From NCBI RefSeq assembly GCF_039555335.1, contig NC_092628.1, forward strand, positions 93,197,782 through 93,261,781: DNA of 64,000 bases, read 5' to 3'. The notes below the pieces were generated by a model that was given only the letters and a program-made list of their open reading frames with translations, ran no database searches and had not been told where the DNA came from. A program made the translations under genes and the position numbers. Source of the DNA: Amphiura filiformis (taxonomy: Eukaryota > Echinodermata > Ophiuroidea > Amphilepidida > Amphiuridae). Positions 12,216-24,749 of the stretch are shown here, piece after piece; positions within the stretch are counted from its first letter, which is position 1, and each line of letters starts with the position of its first letter.

Positions 12216-12605
12216 GCGTTGCAGAAAATATTCGTGCTGTCTATATACTCGGGAAATTACAGAGGCGATAGTGTTCATTATTACTTCATTTTAAAATCTA
12301 AAAAGTGCTATAAAGTCAGTTTAGGCAGCAACGTGTTTGTATTAAAAGAAATAATAAAATATGTTGTTGTAGAACTAGAATTACTTGTTTGCAAATCCGA
12401 AAGTTGCAACAGATTATTTTCATTTCTTTGTTTGTTAAGCATGATTGCCAGTTTTTACATAACGTTGGGCGCAAGGTAAAACGAGGGCGTAAACAGATTA
12501 ATTTACCGTGTCCACTGATAACCGGTCACCGAATCAACTATTCACACACCGGATTTATTTGTCAACCTCACAGTCAATTAATTTATGTCAACATGTCCTT
12601 TTTGG
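12216..12605. repeat. Dispersed repeat, second copy at about 59795-60212
   Basis: Blocks such as CGTGCTGTCTAT, ACAGAGGCGATAGTGT, GCAAATCCGAAA-TTGCAACAGAT and AGTCAATTAATTTATGTCAA recur in the same order and orientation at 59795-60212. The copies have diverged by substitutions and small indels. There is no coding potential, and the type is unknown. Confidence 0.7.
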
Positions 12606-13035
12606 GGCGCCCTCTACGGAGGCGTCCCACAATATAGGCATGAGTTTGTGAGTAGCTTCTAATTTCAGTCTTACTAGATTTACTCCGCAATTGTTTTGCT
12701 AAAATTATGCCCTTGCTCAGAAATAAAACCACAATATGCTTGGATTTTATTTTATTATTGTTTTTTGTTATGCACGGGATAAAATGGTGTGCGTATATTC
12801 TTTGTTTAAAACACAAAATTAATGGATTTGTAAAAACACCAAATAATCCGTGACCTTTGTACCTTTGTAAGGCTTTTAAACTGGTTTAAAAAACAGTTTA
12901 CCGCCTCTTAGAACCCGATAGACGGTGACCAACACCATGGACCACAATAGCCTAATCTCAATGGCATAGTCAAATAACCTCAATTAACGCGGCTGTGTAC
13001 TCTAGCCATTGTTTTTTTCTCAAAATTGAGTTTTT

Positions 13036-14561
13036 ATGATATTTTATTTTTTATTTATTTATTTATTACGGTATAAAAATCCAGAAATACAGTCAGAAAA
13101 CTGAGACATCTGGTTAACAATGCATACATCAAAAAACACAGAAATATATATTTAAAAAAACCAACATATTTTGACAAACAACAAATCAAGAATTTAAAAG
13201 ATTCACAACTGCAGGAATTGTTGATTTTTGGTAGCGAGTTCTCTTGCATTTAGGCGGGTCAAGTTGTTGAGCATTCCTGAGGTTTTTACCGTGTCTTTTA
13301 CTTTTGGGAGCAGGGAGCATCCTGTTGTGACGCTCTGATTTCAAAATGCTCTCGCCAAAACCTCTAAGGAGATGTTCCCGCATTTCAACAAGAGAACAGA
13401 GCTCAAGCGTCTTCAGAGCCTCTGAATACGAGCTGTACTGGTTACCGAGTATTATACGGCAGGCGCGCTTTTGGATAAGTTCCATCTGGTCGGCTTGGTG
13501 TTTAGTGATACTACTGTGCCACAGAGGACTGCCATATTCTAATACCGGACGCACGTACATTTGGTAGACCGAGGTCAGATCACTAGCAGAAGCTCTGAAT
13601 CGCTTAAGAACATAGAGCATGTACATTCTCTTTGAAGCCTTTGTAATCATTTGACCAACTTGGATATCCCACTGGAGATTGCTTTGAATTGTGACTCCCA
13701 GAAGTTTCATACTGTTAGTGGTATCGACCTTCTTGCCATTGATAGTAAAAACTGGAAACTGGGGCTCATTTCTTAGAGAGCAAACATGCATAATGTGACA
13801 TTTCTCTGGCTTGGGAACCATATCATTTTCATTGCACCAAGTCCCAAGTTGGTTAAGATCATTTTGCAACTGGGAGCTGCCTTTGGACTTCACACAAACA
13901 ATTTCCCCAAGGGTTAAATCGTCCACATATTTCCACCGCAGTGGGGCATCAATGGCAGAGTCATTTGCCACAGCAGAGAAAATTATGGGCCCTTGCGGAA
14001 CACCACCCCATACGTGGAGAGATGTAGACGACTTGCCTTGTATCCTAACAGTCTGTTTACGATTGGTTAGAAAATTGCATATAACCGGTATTATAGATTT
14101 ACGAACACCAATATCAATCAATTTCGTGATTGCTACATTATGGTTGATCCTGTCGAAGGCCTTAGTGAAGTCTATTGCACATAATGACGCATAATGGCCT
14201 GGGTTATCAACTCCTCTAAGGACTGTGTCGACAAGATCAACCAAATAATGCGTGGTGGAACTATTCGGCAAATTGCCATATTGTTTGGGGTCAATATGCG
14301 GAGAAAAATCCTCTAAGGTCCAGTCAGCCAAGTATTTTTCAAAAATTCTACCAAACAACTTCGTGAGACTTATAGGCCTCAGTTTATCAAGAGTCTTGGC
14401 ATTTTTAACCTTAGGGACTGGCGTAATTGATGAAGTTTTCCAAACCCCTGGGAATATACCCTCATTCAGACATGAATTAAAAATGTGAGTGAGTGGCATT
14501 GTTAGTTCAAAAGCAAATTCTTTCACAATTTTTGATGGTATGTCGTTTGGGTGTGTTGCCT
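13036..14561 (-). mobile_element. 5'-truncated LINE, reverse transcriptase and C-terminal part
   Basis: Read on the minus strand, 13189-14561 is open for about 455 residues of non-LTR reverse transcriptase. It shows HPNDIPSKIV, the fingers motif LRPISLTKLFGRIFEKYL, motif A (CAIDFTKAFDRINH), a motif B region (WGGVPQGPIIFSAVANDSA), motif C as YVDD (RWKYVDDLTLGEIV), the KLLGVTI thumb motif, and the C-terminal YVRPVLEYGSPLWHSSI and IQKRACRIILG. This fits the CR1/Jockey group. Motif B seems about three residues short of the usual spacing, so catalysis is doubtful. The stop is near 13187, followed by a short 3' UTR and an AAAT-type tail to about 13040. The 5' part, including any endonuclease, is absent; the coding frame runs directly into the tail of the neighbouring L2-like element at 14562. 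Confidence 0.85.
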
Positions 14562-15790
14562 TAATAATAATAATAATAAGGCGTTTCATATAGCGCCCAA
14601 TGCCAAAAAGGCCTCTAGGCGCTTTACATAAATACAAAATAAAATCGATACGCAAGGAAAATTTACAAAGATAAATCTTAAAAAGTACAATAAAAGAGTG
14701 ACCTGCACCCAAAAGTCTTAAGTACACATAAAAAAGCAAAGCAGTTATAATAATAAGAAACACTTTAAACCATGGGAAAATCCCGGTAACGAATATCATT
14801 AAAACACATCAGACCACATAATGAGCAAATATTGCAACGAGTGAGATGCGGACCACGCAGAAAAAACAAAGCAAACACGAAAAAGGAACGAGCAAACAAA
14901 AATTAATCTGATGGTCGGCATCTCACTCAATATAATCAAAGATAAATAATTTGGCAAGTGGCATAAACAAAATACACAATTGGATTATTAAAAAGATGAG
15001 TTTTCAAGTGTTTTTTGAAGATGGCAAGAGACGTGGCTTTCCTGATGGACTGTGGCAAGTTATTCCAAAGCTTGGGTGCAGAAGTGGAGAAGGCCCGCTC
15101 ACCATAGTAAGATGTTGCAATACGACGAGGCGGGTCCAGAAGAAATTGAGTAGCAGAACGAAGCGAGCGAGTTGGTTGATATGTAGTAAGAAGATCGGCA
15201 AGATATGGTGGAGCAAGTCCGTGAAGGGATTTGTAGGTGAGCATGAGGATCTTAAATGCAATACGATCCCTTATTGGTAGCCAGTGAAGCTCACTTCGTC
15301 GCAGATCGTTAATATCAACGCGATATCCTTTAACACCTAACACGAGTCTTACGGCACTGTTTTGCACTCTCTGAAGTTTAGAAATAACAGTACCGGGAAG
15401 ACCGTATAACAAGCCATTATTCGAGTCCAGCCTTGATGTTACGAGCGCATGGACCAATCTCTCTGCCGTAGAGCGGTCAATATACTTGCGAATACTACCT
15501 ATCTTCGCTATTGCAAAAGAGGCAGACTGAAGCGATGTTTCGTAGCAGGTGGGCGAGAAATGGCGACCGTACATAAGATAGCAGCGTGGTCTGATGGAAG
15601 GCTTCTATCAATGACAATGTTGGATACAACGGAATCGGACATTCGCGTGATGATCAAATCTAGCGTATGGCCTTTACGATGTGTAGATCCATTGACATGT
15701 TGGTCTAGTGAAGCAGAGTCAAAAAGGTCTTGCATGATTTTTGCATCTGGGTCATCGCAAATGTCTATATGGAAATGCTAACATTGAATG
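14562..15790 (-). mobile_element. L2-like LINE, internally deleted
   Basis: On the minus strand, 15508-15785 encodes the end of an APE-type endonuclease (HTLDLIITR, then a SDHAAILC box). It is followed at once by the C-terminal end of the reverse transcriptase protein (14936-15540: LLYGLPGTVISKLQRVQNSA, ELHWLPIRDRIAFKILMLTY, LHGLAPPYLADLL, PKLWNNLPQSIR). The whole catalytic reverse transcriptase core between them is missing, so the element cannot be autonomous. The 3' UTR runs to a typical L2-type end, AAAGCGCCTAGAGGCC then GGGCGCTATATGAAACGCC, and a (TTA)n tail at about 14562-14578. This tail abuts the LINE fragment below it. Confidence 0.85.
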
Positions 15791-15844
15791 AATGCGGAAG
15801 TAAGAATAGGCGTTTCTAGTATATGCTGTGTCTGACTCTATCTG

Positions 15845-16330
15845 AGGACATACCAAGGGGGTGACACTAAATTCACAGTTGTTCTATTAGCAACGCAAAA
15901 CCTTTTTCCGCTGGTTTACTAGCTAGAAAGTGAGGCCAGTTATCGATCCGTTATGAATAATTCATGTTCGACCCCTTGGATCATGTTAATTGATATTGGC
16001 AAATAACAACGTTGTTAGTTTTGCGAACTTTGCCTGTTCAATGAGAGTATAGCGCGCCCCAATACATCTGGGCACAAACCAGGCGAAAACGATCCAGTTT
16101 AATGAAATGGCGGACGGGTATTCCCATCAGGCACCAGTGATATGTTTTTTTCAAAGAAAGTCTACTAATTTGATATGAAATGACATTTTGCAACAGCAAA
16201 GTCAAAATTAGGACTTGAGGTCAATAATATGAAAAAATACGTGACAGAGGCAAGGTGTGAAACACAAGTAGTATTTGAAGTTAAAATAACCTTTGATACC
16301 CGACCTGACCTTCTATAGCTTTCCATCATG
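15845..16330 (+). repeat. Dispersed repeat, inverted copy at about 58300-58800
   Basis: CAAGGGGGTGACACTAAA, GTTGTTCTATTA, TGAATATTCATGTTCGACCCC-like sequence, AATGGCGGAC-GGTATT and ATTAGGACTTG occur here in the same order as on the minus strand at 58300-58800. Part of it also matches 3715-3800. No protein is recognisable. Confidence 0.7.
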
Positions 16331-17070
16331 GCGCCTTATTCGTCTTTATGTATTTCTATTATGCTCTCAAGAAAAAACATACCAATATGCACTAAGCAGA
16401 CAGAATGTTACTTGGCTCCCAGCATGAATTATTGATTTTCCCCTTCTTGTGACCTGCTTGGCCTACCATATATTTTGTGAGACTTTCTCCAGTCTTTTGT
16501 CCCATTTGGCTCTCCGTACTTTGCCTGCTGTTATGGTTTTTCACACCTGTCCCAACCGCATTTGGATTTGGATTTGGAAGATACCTTCTCTTAAATAACA
16601 GTATTGCGAACCACCAGCATACATAACTCGATGTAGAGAGTCTTTCCTATTCAGAGGAAATATTGCAATTACACACCTTATTGCCTTTTAACAATAACCA
16701 TTGACACTAGCACATATCAGAGAAGATGTAAGAAAAGGATGGAGAACAGAATATCCTTGAGATAATCCCGTAGGTAATCCTGTTGCACCTATCATAGTCC
16801 TTTATTCTCAAGTGGTAGGTTAACCAACAATTAACAATGAGAGGAAATTCCTGAACCTAGTTCAGTTGGGGATGATTTGAAGTGACCGCCAATTATGACC
16901 ATTTGATATTTAATACCAGCAATGTGAAAAAAAGAAAGAAATAATGTAGTGCCAAAATAATGTACCCTTTTACGGAAGGAGCAAAGTTTAACAAGTTATA
17001 ACTCCGCTTCTGAAGTACGAATGTCAGCGGCGAATGTCAGGTTATTATTTCCCAGTCTTTAAAAAAAAAT
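16331..17070. other. Intronic sequence, no gene seen
   Basis: No coding region, RNA gene or repeat border is recognised. A short GGATTTGGATTTGGA direct repeat lies near 16562. Confidence 0.4.
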
Positions 17071-17073
17071 TGC

Positions 17074-17150
17074 AGGCAGAGGTGGGAATCGATCTCGGTA
17101 CCTCCAGGTTAAACAGCACTGTGCAAGACCACTAAGCCAACTAAATATCT
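17074..17150 (-). pseudogene. tRNA-like sequence, degenerate
   Basis: Read on the minus strand it has TTGGCTTAGTGGTCTTGCAC in A-box position and GAGATCGATTCCCACCTCTG in B-box/T-arm position. The stems do not pair convincingly, so it is probably a SINE head or tRNA pseudogene. Confidence 0.4.
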
Positions 17151-17418
17151 GTTGTGAGATGTGTGACATTAATCTTTGATATTGCTTAATGGAACAAATC
17201 GTGGAATTAAATCAGTAATAAAAGAAGTAGATTCTTATATAGCGGTCAAATTAGATTAAAGGGGAAATATTTGTCCTTGCTCTAAAGAAAATATAGGTTA
17301 GAAAATTATCAAATAAATTTAAATTAAAAATTGAGATTTTATATTTCTTTCTTTCACGAGGCGGACAAACACTGACAAACACTATATAAGCTAAAAATTC
17401 GACCCTTATCACTAGATC

Positions 17419-17500
17419 CTGTCATAGCTCAATGGTAGAGCATCAGACTGCTAATGTCAATATCGTTGGTTCGAGTCCTCCTGCCAGCAATGGTTATATT
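17419..17500 (+). pseudogene. tRNA-like sequence next to a (TTTA)n array
   Basis: The D-arm/A-box TAGCTCAATGGTAGAGCATC and the T-loop GGTTCGAGTCC are well kept. However, the anticodon stem (TCAGA with TGTCA) and the T stem contain mismatches. A tRNA-derived SINE or pseudogene is more likely than a working tRNA; the apparent anticodon would be GCT. The long (TTTA)n array 50 bases downstream could be its expanded tail. Confidence 0.5.
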
Positions 17501-17540
17501 TATGATTTTAATACTACGCTACAATTTGTTCAATTTTTTT

Positions 17541-17543
17541 CGT

Positions 17544-17630
<87 letters not shown>

Positions 17631-17643
17631 TTTTTGTTTATTT
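17541..17643. repeat. (TTTA)n tetranucleotide microsatellite
   Basis: About 22 near-perfect copies of TTTA. The repetitive FIYLFIYL-type open frames across it are translation artefacts. Comparable arrays lie at 39378-39529 and 52522-52674. Confidence 0.95.
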
Positions 17644-17706
17644 ATGTAAATAATTTGATATATTTGAAAGAGGTATTTGAGCAATTGAAATTTTGATTTT
17701 ATAATC

Positions 17707-18595
17707 CTATGGGGTCATTTTGAACCCCCATCCCCACCCCTCCCAAATTGCCAAACGCACAAAACCTATGAGTTTGCATCATACATGTAATCATCATAAA
17801 AAAAAAACAACATTCTATGTATACCTGACGCCGCCGGCAGCCTATATTAATTTACTAGTCAACATTTGCATAGGAACCGCATAGATTGGAGATTATATAC
17901 GTATTTATTAGTAATAGACAAGTAATATATATATATCGTGTGTTTGCGATTTATTCCGTAATCAATAAGTATGATGAACAAACGCTTTTCTGGCAGAAGC
18001 ACTCACAGCGTAGTGGTATTCGATCTCGACTGTTAATCAAAAGGTTGTGGGTTCGAACCCTGGTAGAATTTTAATTGGAATAAATTTGTTTTTCTTTTGT
18101 TAAGTAAGAGGTAATAATTATGGCAATAAATCCGCCGTATAAAACTGAACACAGCTCAATCCAGCCTCATAGGCCTATATCATGTAAATGTATTATGTGA
18201 TGCAAAATAATGTTGACTAGGAAAAAAAATATCGCACGCCGGCAACTAGACTGCTATACAAAAAAATAGTATCACATCTTTCCTGCTCAATCAATATATT
18301 ATAATAATTGCAAATAGATCATAGTTTACTAATCTAATCCTGTAATATAGACCTGTTATATCACCTGTACATGGTTTGTTATGGTAGGGATTAGTGTCCG
18401 ATCTCTGTAATGTAATGTAGGCCCTAAATGAAGCATATTGATATGCAGGAAGAATCGATCAGGGTGCTATCTATTAGGGAAAGATAAACACTATTCAAAA
18501 TATCAATAGACACGAAGAAAGGGATGTAGAGATTTGTAATTGAGTCATGCATGATTTAACAGAAGGTTCTTTCCAAAACCCAAACGTAATGGGCC
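17707..18595. repeat. Dispersed repeat segment, copy 2
   Basis: This matches 1-1320 in the same orientation, with gaps: the opening CTATGGGGTCATTTTGAA, then GCCGGCAACTAGACT, ATCACATCTTTCCTGCTCAA, TTAGTGTCCGATCTCTGTAA, GGAAGAATCGATCAGGG and GAAGGTTCTTTCCAAAACCC. It lacks the 180-945 section of copy 1. A tRNA-Asn-like piece at 18010-18068 lies inside. Confidence 0.8.
18003..18070 (+). pseudogene. tRNA-Asn-like remnant
   Basis: CGACTGTTAATCAAAAGGTT resembles a tRNA-Asn anticodon arm (GTT), and GGTTCGAACCC is a perfect B-box. The acceptor and D stems are not intact. It is probably a SINE head or pseudogene. Confidence 0.4.
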
Positions 18596-18599
18596 ACTC

Positions 18600-19200
18600 A
18601 AGCCTCCACTGTTATTCAGATTTCTTTTATTTTTTGCTTTTATAATTAATGCTCCAGTCAATGCAGCTTTTTATCTTCATTTTTTGATCAGAGCTGGTCT
18701 CCACTATACTGAGAGCAGGTCTGTTATTTTATCCCTTGAGAAAGAAAAGTGTTGTCTTTTCGAAACGTCGGGTTTTTAACTTTGTTTATATGTCTTATGT
18801 TACTCCCCCATTGGATGTTGTGTCATATTTTCCCTGTTTTTAATTTTATCCATTGCTAGTGTGACACTGTTGTATCCTTTTGGATCCATCCTTTGGTTCC
18901 CCGCCGGTCAGTTGGAACAGATTTTCCCTGTTTTTATATTTATACGGAGGTAAAGAAATACACAGTTGCCTGCAAGCCGTGCACCATACTCCAAATACTT
19001 ACGGTAAATCTGAATAATGGTCACATGTTGACATATCATGTGTTCGGGAAATCACGTGGCAACAATTTAAGATTTCAGACTTGTTTACTAGTTAAATTGT
19101 CATTTGTATTATTGATTATTTATCTTTGTTAATTAATATATCTTTTAAATGCTGATAAATCGTGGTTGGCTGCCCATATTATATGTTAAATTCAATGTTT
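18600..19200. other. Non-coding; contains a degenerate hammerhead-like motif
   Basis: No gene is seen. At 18736-18772, CTTGAGAAA is followed by the hairpin GAAAAG-TGTTGT-CTTTTC and GAAACGTCGGG. This layout resembles the eroded hammerhead region often found in the 3' parts of Penelope-like elements, but no nuclease coding sequence remains beside it. Confidence 0.35.
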
Positions 19201-19600
19201 TATGAATATAATTCTACCACGCAGAGGGGTCACACAGCAGGATTTCACACTACACGATTTAGCTAGATTTGGAGCTCTGCACTTCAAATTCACGTCAATT
19301 TCAAAGTCTATACACTTAATATATTTAATATAATACTTATTTTTTTGTTATAGCAAACTGAAACACGAAATATACTAGCTTATTACCTATACAGAAAGGG
19401 GATTTATACACATTCATTCAGCAATTTGACATGCCTGGCGCATCAAGACATTCTCTGTCTGGATAACATGACTGTCGCCCTCAATACGTCTGGGCACACA
19501 TTTAAATAACAATACGCTATTTACATATGAATGCGGCCTCATGCTAATTTCTAGTGACGCTTCCAGGTATTGTTCTATGGACATACACTGTGTCCCACGG
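19201..19600. repeat. Dispersed repeat piece related to 3.85-4.17 kb and, inverted, 57.1-57.3 kb
   Basis: GGGTCACACAGCAGGATTTC, CGAAATATACTAGCTTAT, AACAATACGCTATTTA and CATGCTAATTTC recur in the same order at 3880-4165. It is not coding. Confidence 0.65.
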
Positions 19601-20344
19601 GCTCCAAGAATGGCTCTCCATACACAACTGAACAAATACAATGAAGAGTCGCCGTTGCCTCCATACACAAATAAATAAGTCCGACTGCCATGTAAATTAG
19701 CCTGTGCGCACTCAAGAATATGAACTCTGACTATGATAATCCCTATTCAATCCTGTGTAAAGCAGGAAACTAATTAGCCCATTACTCAGAATAGCGGTTC
19801 GGCAAAAATATCAAGGAATTATTTACAAAATTATCCATATCTTGAAAAGTGTTGATGCTATGTATATAATGTTGTTATCATTTTGAAGCTTATTGTCCCG
19901 TGCTTACATTTGTATTCAAATCGTGAAATGTCAAAAATTGTTCCTGGTTTTGTCAGAACGGGTCACATATAGGGTCCACAACAAGTTCCCCCTAATACTT
20001 TCAAAATAAATCCGAAAATATTTATATAAAATGTTCAGTCACAGTGGTTATTTGTGAGGCATTTATTAGTTTGGGGCATTTATTAGGGTACTTATTAGGG
20101 TACCACCTTATCAGGGAAATATCTATTTATTTTTTATAAGATTTGTTTATTTATCTATTTATTTATTTATCTATTAGTATGTTTACAAACTTGTATACAA
20201 TTTATACAGAAGCTGTGTACACTTGCTAAGCAATATTTCTTGTGAAAGGATAGCTCTTGACTTCTACCACACCACTCCACGCCATACATAAATTCTCCCA
20301 GTCACATTTCCCCAATATGAAATTTAAAAAAAGTAAGATTAAAT

Positions 20345-20430
20345 TTGGCGGAGGCGGGGTTCGAACTCACGGCGCACCGCTTTGGACACACTATGAACCC
20401 AGCGCCTTAGACCACTCGGCCACTTGTCTT
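20345..20430 (-). pseudogene. tRNA-Leu-like sequence (SINE head or pseudogene)
   Basis: On the minus strand it reads TGGCCGAGTGGTCTAAGGCG, a classic leucine-type D arm, and GAGTTCGAACCCCGCCTC as T arm, with a long variable region between. The two acceptor strands (AGACAAG and CTCCGCC) do not pair, and the anticodon stem is imperfect, so a functional tRNA is unlikely. Confidence 0.55.
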
Positions 20431-23080
20431 GTCAGAAACCATTTGAAACTTATTTGAAGATATAATCGCAACTTCAACATAGGCCTACCACATGACAAGC
20501 AAAGGAAGAAAACGTACCATATTTTGGAATTTTATTTGCCTAAAATAATTAATGTGTATTAATAGCGCTCAATTGTTGTTAACTGCGTGTTCTATATCAA
20601 AAAAATCCAACAATAAACATGATAAATGGGCGTCTATATGGACAATACATTATATCGATTTTGACACGTGCTCGTGTCTCAATGCATTTCCAAATACTAT
20701 AGAGGAACCTACCATTTTTCTTGTATACACGTTCGATGTTTTGATCAAGTATGTAAATAATCGACATTAGACCCCAAATGTTTTTTCAGGAAATAAAAGA
20801 TTAGATTACCATAAAAACGAAACAGTAATCTTTGGTGAGGTCTAATGTAATATTCACATAGAATTTGCAACGTTTTTTCTATCCTTATTCTTGCTGAATT
20901 AAAAAATATATTTTGTCCTATATAAAATTGAAATAAAATTCTCTGCCTCTTAAACGACATCAATGTGACACAATTGGGTATCACGAATCGTTATATATGA
21001 TGTGCAGTTAAAATTCATATTTTCTTTTATACATAGGATGCTTCAGTTTTGACAGGAAAAATATTTTCTTGAAAACCCTCTCACTCGGTTATTTTAAAAA
21101 GGTAACCACGCTTCCCTAGAATGTGCAATAAATTAGCATTAAATTTTTTCTTACAGCAAGCGTTTCTAAAATGCAGTATGGCGAAATGTGGTGTAGACTT
21201 CTACCATCTACAGTAACCTATCTGCACATTTATTGCACCACAATGTGTTAGATTATACGTACAGGTGTACACTGCACTGTATGGGAAATCCGGATACACT
21301 GAGGGCATTGTTTTTCAAACAATGTTCAAGCACGCAGTTATTGTCATACAGGGTGATTTAAAATGAAATGTACCCATTACCCAACTACAAAAATAAACAA
21401 GAAATGTCTTTAAAAAGACAACACCATGGATGAAATTCATGTTTAATAATTTTACATTGACAAGTACTTGGAATGCTAGTAATTTTTTTGTGTAGCACAT
21501 GCACAACTAACCGGATTGGAAATGTTGTTGCCACGAATACCACCAATGACATACTATAAGCTAAATTAAAAAATGTGTTTTAAATAGGTCTACAAAGGGA
21601 TCAATGGAAATCACATCCACCGAGTTTCGCATCAATCCAACAATCTATATTCAGACGACTTTGTGATTACGTTTTATGACATGACTTTGAACATTCTGAC
21701 AATCCAACAATATATACTTATTCCACCTCAGGCTCAGATGACCTTTAACAATTATAATCAAAAAGACTGATTACTCAATCCCAGGGGTTCCCTGGCTCAA
21801 TTCAATCTTTATTTTGTGAATGTGTTGATTACAATTGTTACTACTAACTGCCCAGTTGCTCTACCAAAATGTATAAAACCAAAGCAACTATCTACCCCAA
21901 TTTAACCCCCCCCCCCCACTAGTGTCACTCCCAACATCAATTAGTGATGGTTGAGTATCTTTGTATAAACTAACCCTAGTTAACAGTGCAGGTGCCTGGG
22001 CACCTTATACCCAGCCTTTGTTTAAAATATTTAATGTCAAATGGTTCCTAAAAACCTTATTTGTGAATGGATTTTTATCGTTGACAAAATAACATGTATG
22101 TTTAATATATCAATTATTCCATTAACAGCAATTTCCTAATTTTCCATCCATAAATAATCACAGAGTATCATCTGTTTACAAAACAAGTGTTTATTTTCAG
22201 ATTTCCAATTAACCATTATCAGTATAGCTGGTAGGGTGCATGCCAAATCCAGACCTTGCTAATAGTTATAGTCAGAAGCAGGTATTTTGTCCTGTAGTCC
22301 CTGGCAACCCAGTCTGCTTGTGGCTCACTCGCAAACATACACGACAGCAACCGGCTGTGAAGGAGCCTAATGCACGTAAATAACTTCCTTATAACATGTA
22401 TAATAAAATCCGATTTTGAGTATAATAAAGAAAGTCATGCATATGCAAAATGAAGCAATTACCTATTGCTAACTTGGTAAAATGCATACTCGTAGCCCAA
22501 TCTTGTACATAATAGCACCCAGTTTTGGTTTGTGGTTTCCAAATGTTGCAATTAAACATTAGTTCTTTCAAATATGAAACGCTAAACCCCAAATCTAGAA
22601 CAAACAGTCATATATTTAGAAAGACATAGCAAACTTTCCATGATAGAGATTGGACCCAAGACAAAGTACACCCAAATTAAGTGTCAATTAGAATGATCCC
22701 ACCATAGTGGAAAAACAAAATACTTACTGACATTGAAATCGTTATTTATTGCAAGCTGTAATGGGATAGTATGCAAAGCTGACACTGAACATCAATATTA
22801 TTGATTTAAAAATGTGAAAACACATTTGTCTTGGTTTTTGTGCAGTACATGTATAATCATGTTAGCTGCATTTGGTTACTGGGGCATTTAGATAAAGCAG
22901 GTAAACTTAGTTCTGTGTGTTAGTCTAAAAATGGGATGAAAACTTCAGAATGCGATATCTGGGTATTTCTCTGAAAAGGTGTACTATTGGAAGATAGGCA
23001 AATATGAATTTGAAAATGATTATAAAAATGTTTCCTTTACATATCTGTAAGGATGTAAGTCTCTAGTGCATGAAAACAAT
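20431..23080. other. Intronic sequence, no gene seen
   Basis: AT-rich sequence without recognisable domains. A C-run lies near 21906-21918. A fragment TACAGGGTGATTTAAAATG at 21348 resembles the end of a Tc1/mariner-type MITE but has no partner. The short open frames have no support. Confidence 0.4.
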
Positions 23081-23099
23081 ATTTGGCGCAATCTTTAGG

Positions 23100-23775
23100 G
23101 CGCCCTCTATATTATAGAGGGCGTAATCTGCAGGTTGTGCCAGGTGAGCATCATCTCCGTCACATTTAGGCCAAAAAGGAAAAAAGGACAAAAAAATGTT
23201 AAAACTCTTAATTATGAGTTTTATGGATAACTTGTAAGATGCTTGATTCATGTTTGCTTTTTTTCATTAAAAAAAAATGATTTTCTACTTTCGTCATTTA
23301 GTTGGGACAATGAGAGGCAGGCTGTACGGAAAATGTCATGTATGTTAGTATTTTTTTTATTCAAACTTAAGTATATTCATAATTTCGCTTGAAATAACTA
23401 ATTAAATTTCTATTGACATAGTAAACACATACAATATCAATTACATTTCCAAATAGTAAATTCCATGTTGTCTGGGTCAAAGGTCAAATAAAGGTCAACA
23501 ACAATTGTGATGGAGATGACAATGCTGTGATGGAGATGATAGTGATGTGACGGAGATGATATTTCTACACAAATTCCTATAGAGAATCATCTCCGTCACA
23601 GACATTTGATTTCAGTAATGTTTTCACACTACTTGAAAATGAAATTCATACAGATGAGAAGGTTTAGAATTGGTAAGCATTTTCTGATAAACTAAACTGG
23701 ACTTCGCTGTATCTCAAGATCCGGTGATGTGATGGAGATGATGGTGATGTGACGGAGATGATGGTTCAGACATTG
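23100..23775. repeat. Cluster of TGTGACGGAGATGAT motifs on both strands
   Basis: The 15-base motif or one-base variants (TGTGATGGAGATGAT) occur at about 23508, 23526, 23547, 23727 and 23746 on the plus strand, and at about 23150 and 23587 on the minus strand. A short palindrome, CGCCCTCTATATTATAGAGGGCG, lies at 23101. Repeated short motifs in both orientations resemble subterminal transposase-binding sites of a DNA transposon, but no clear terminal inverted repeat pair was found. Confidence 0.6.
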
Positions 23776-24749
23776 CTTACGATTAATAGCAGGGTTATGC
23801 TTACCCACGTGTTACATATCGCCACAACAGCTTGTGGGACATATTCAACCATCATTATTTTCCGGAAAAATTCAACAATAAGACTTATATCAAATTGATC
23901 AGAAACGTTTGGAGATGATGTTGAATAAAGGTACGCGCGTGTATACTTGAAAATACCCTCAAAATTGGCAGGAAAAGAGTGCCAATGTGCACCTATTCCG
24001 GGTTGATGTTTTTCGTCGTCTGTAAAAGGCAGCGTTCAGGGTCAAATTATTGACCTCTGATATTTGGTCTTCACCTCCAGCCGTTTTGATGCCAATGATG
24101 CAAAACCAAGGGACAGCAATTTTTTGACACAAATTTTTGAATTATTCCATAAAATTGACTTTAGAAGTGGTTTTAAGCATTTAAACCTTCTTAGACATGA
24201 TATTTACCCCAGTCAGTGGTAATTTTCGCTTCCCACACTTGCTCACAAAAATACTACAAAATCACTCAAATTCGGTGCGTGACATCGGGACATGGGGTTT
24301 TCAGGGGGGTCGTCAGATATTGAATAATTTTTTTGACTCCAAGAAATTAATTTTTCCCCACTTGGATGTTCTTAACTATTTTTATACATACAAAAGTCCA
24401 TGACTAAACCAAAAAAGAAAAAAAAAATCCGCTTTTAAAACTTTTATGAGCGCCGAAAGTCGCGGGACTTAAAAGTTCCCCTTTTCAGAGAATCACCCAT
24501 CTGCTGATTAAAGCCACTTCTTAACAAAATTCAAAATTTCTGTTGCAGGACATTTATCATTATAATAGTTTATTTTTTATGTACAAGCTCCACAAATACA
24601 TGAAAAAATTGGTAAAGTTAGGTACAGTTCATTTTATATCACCCAATGAGGCCAAAATTCTGGAAAGATTTTGAAGATCAAAATGGACCACAACTTTAAC
24701 ACTAAGGAGTAGAACTCTTGTGTTTTTATTATACTCTTTAATTATATCG

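Noticed and set aside
17432..17696. Open frames encoding repeated FIYLFIYL
   Set aside because: They are translations of the (TTTA)n array; the same artefact occurs on the minus strand at 39323-39556.
20345..20430. Functional tRNA-Leu gene on the minus strand
   Set aside because: The D arm is excellent but the acceptor strands do not pair, so it was kept only as a tRNA-like remnant.
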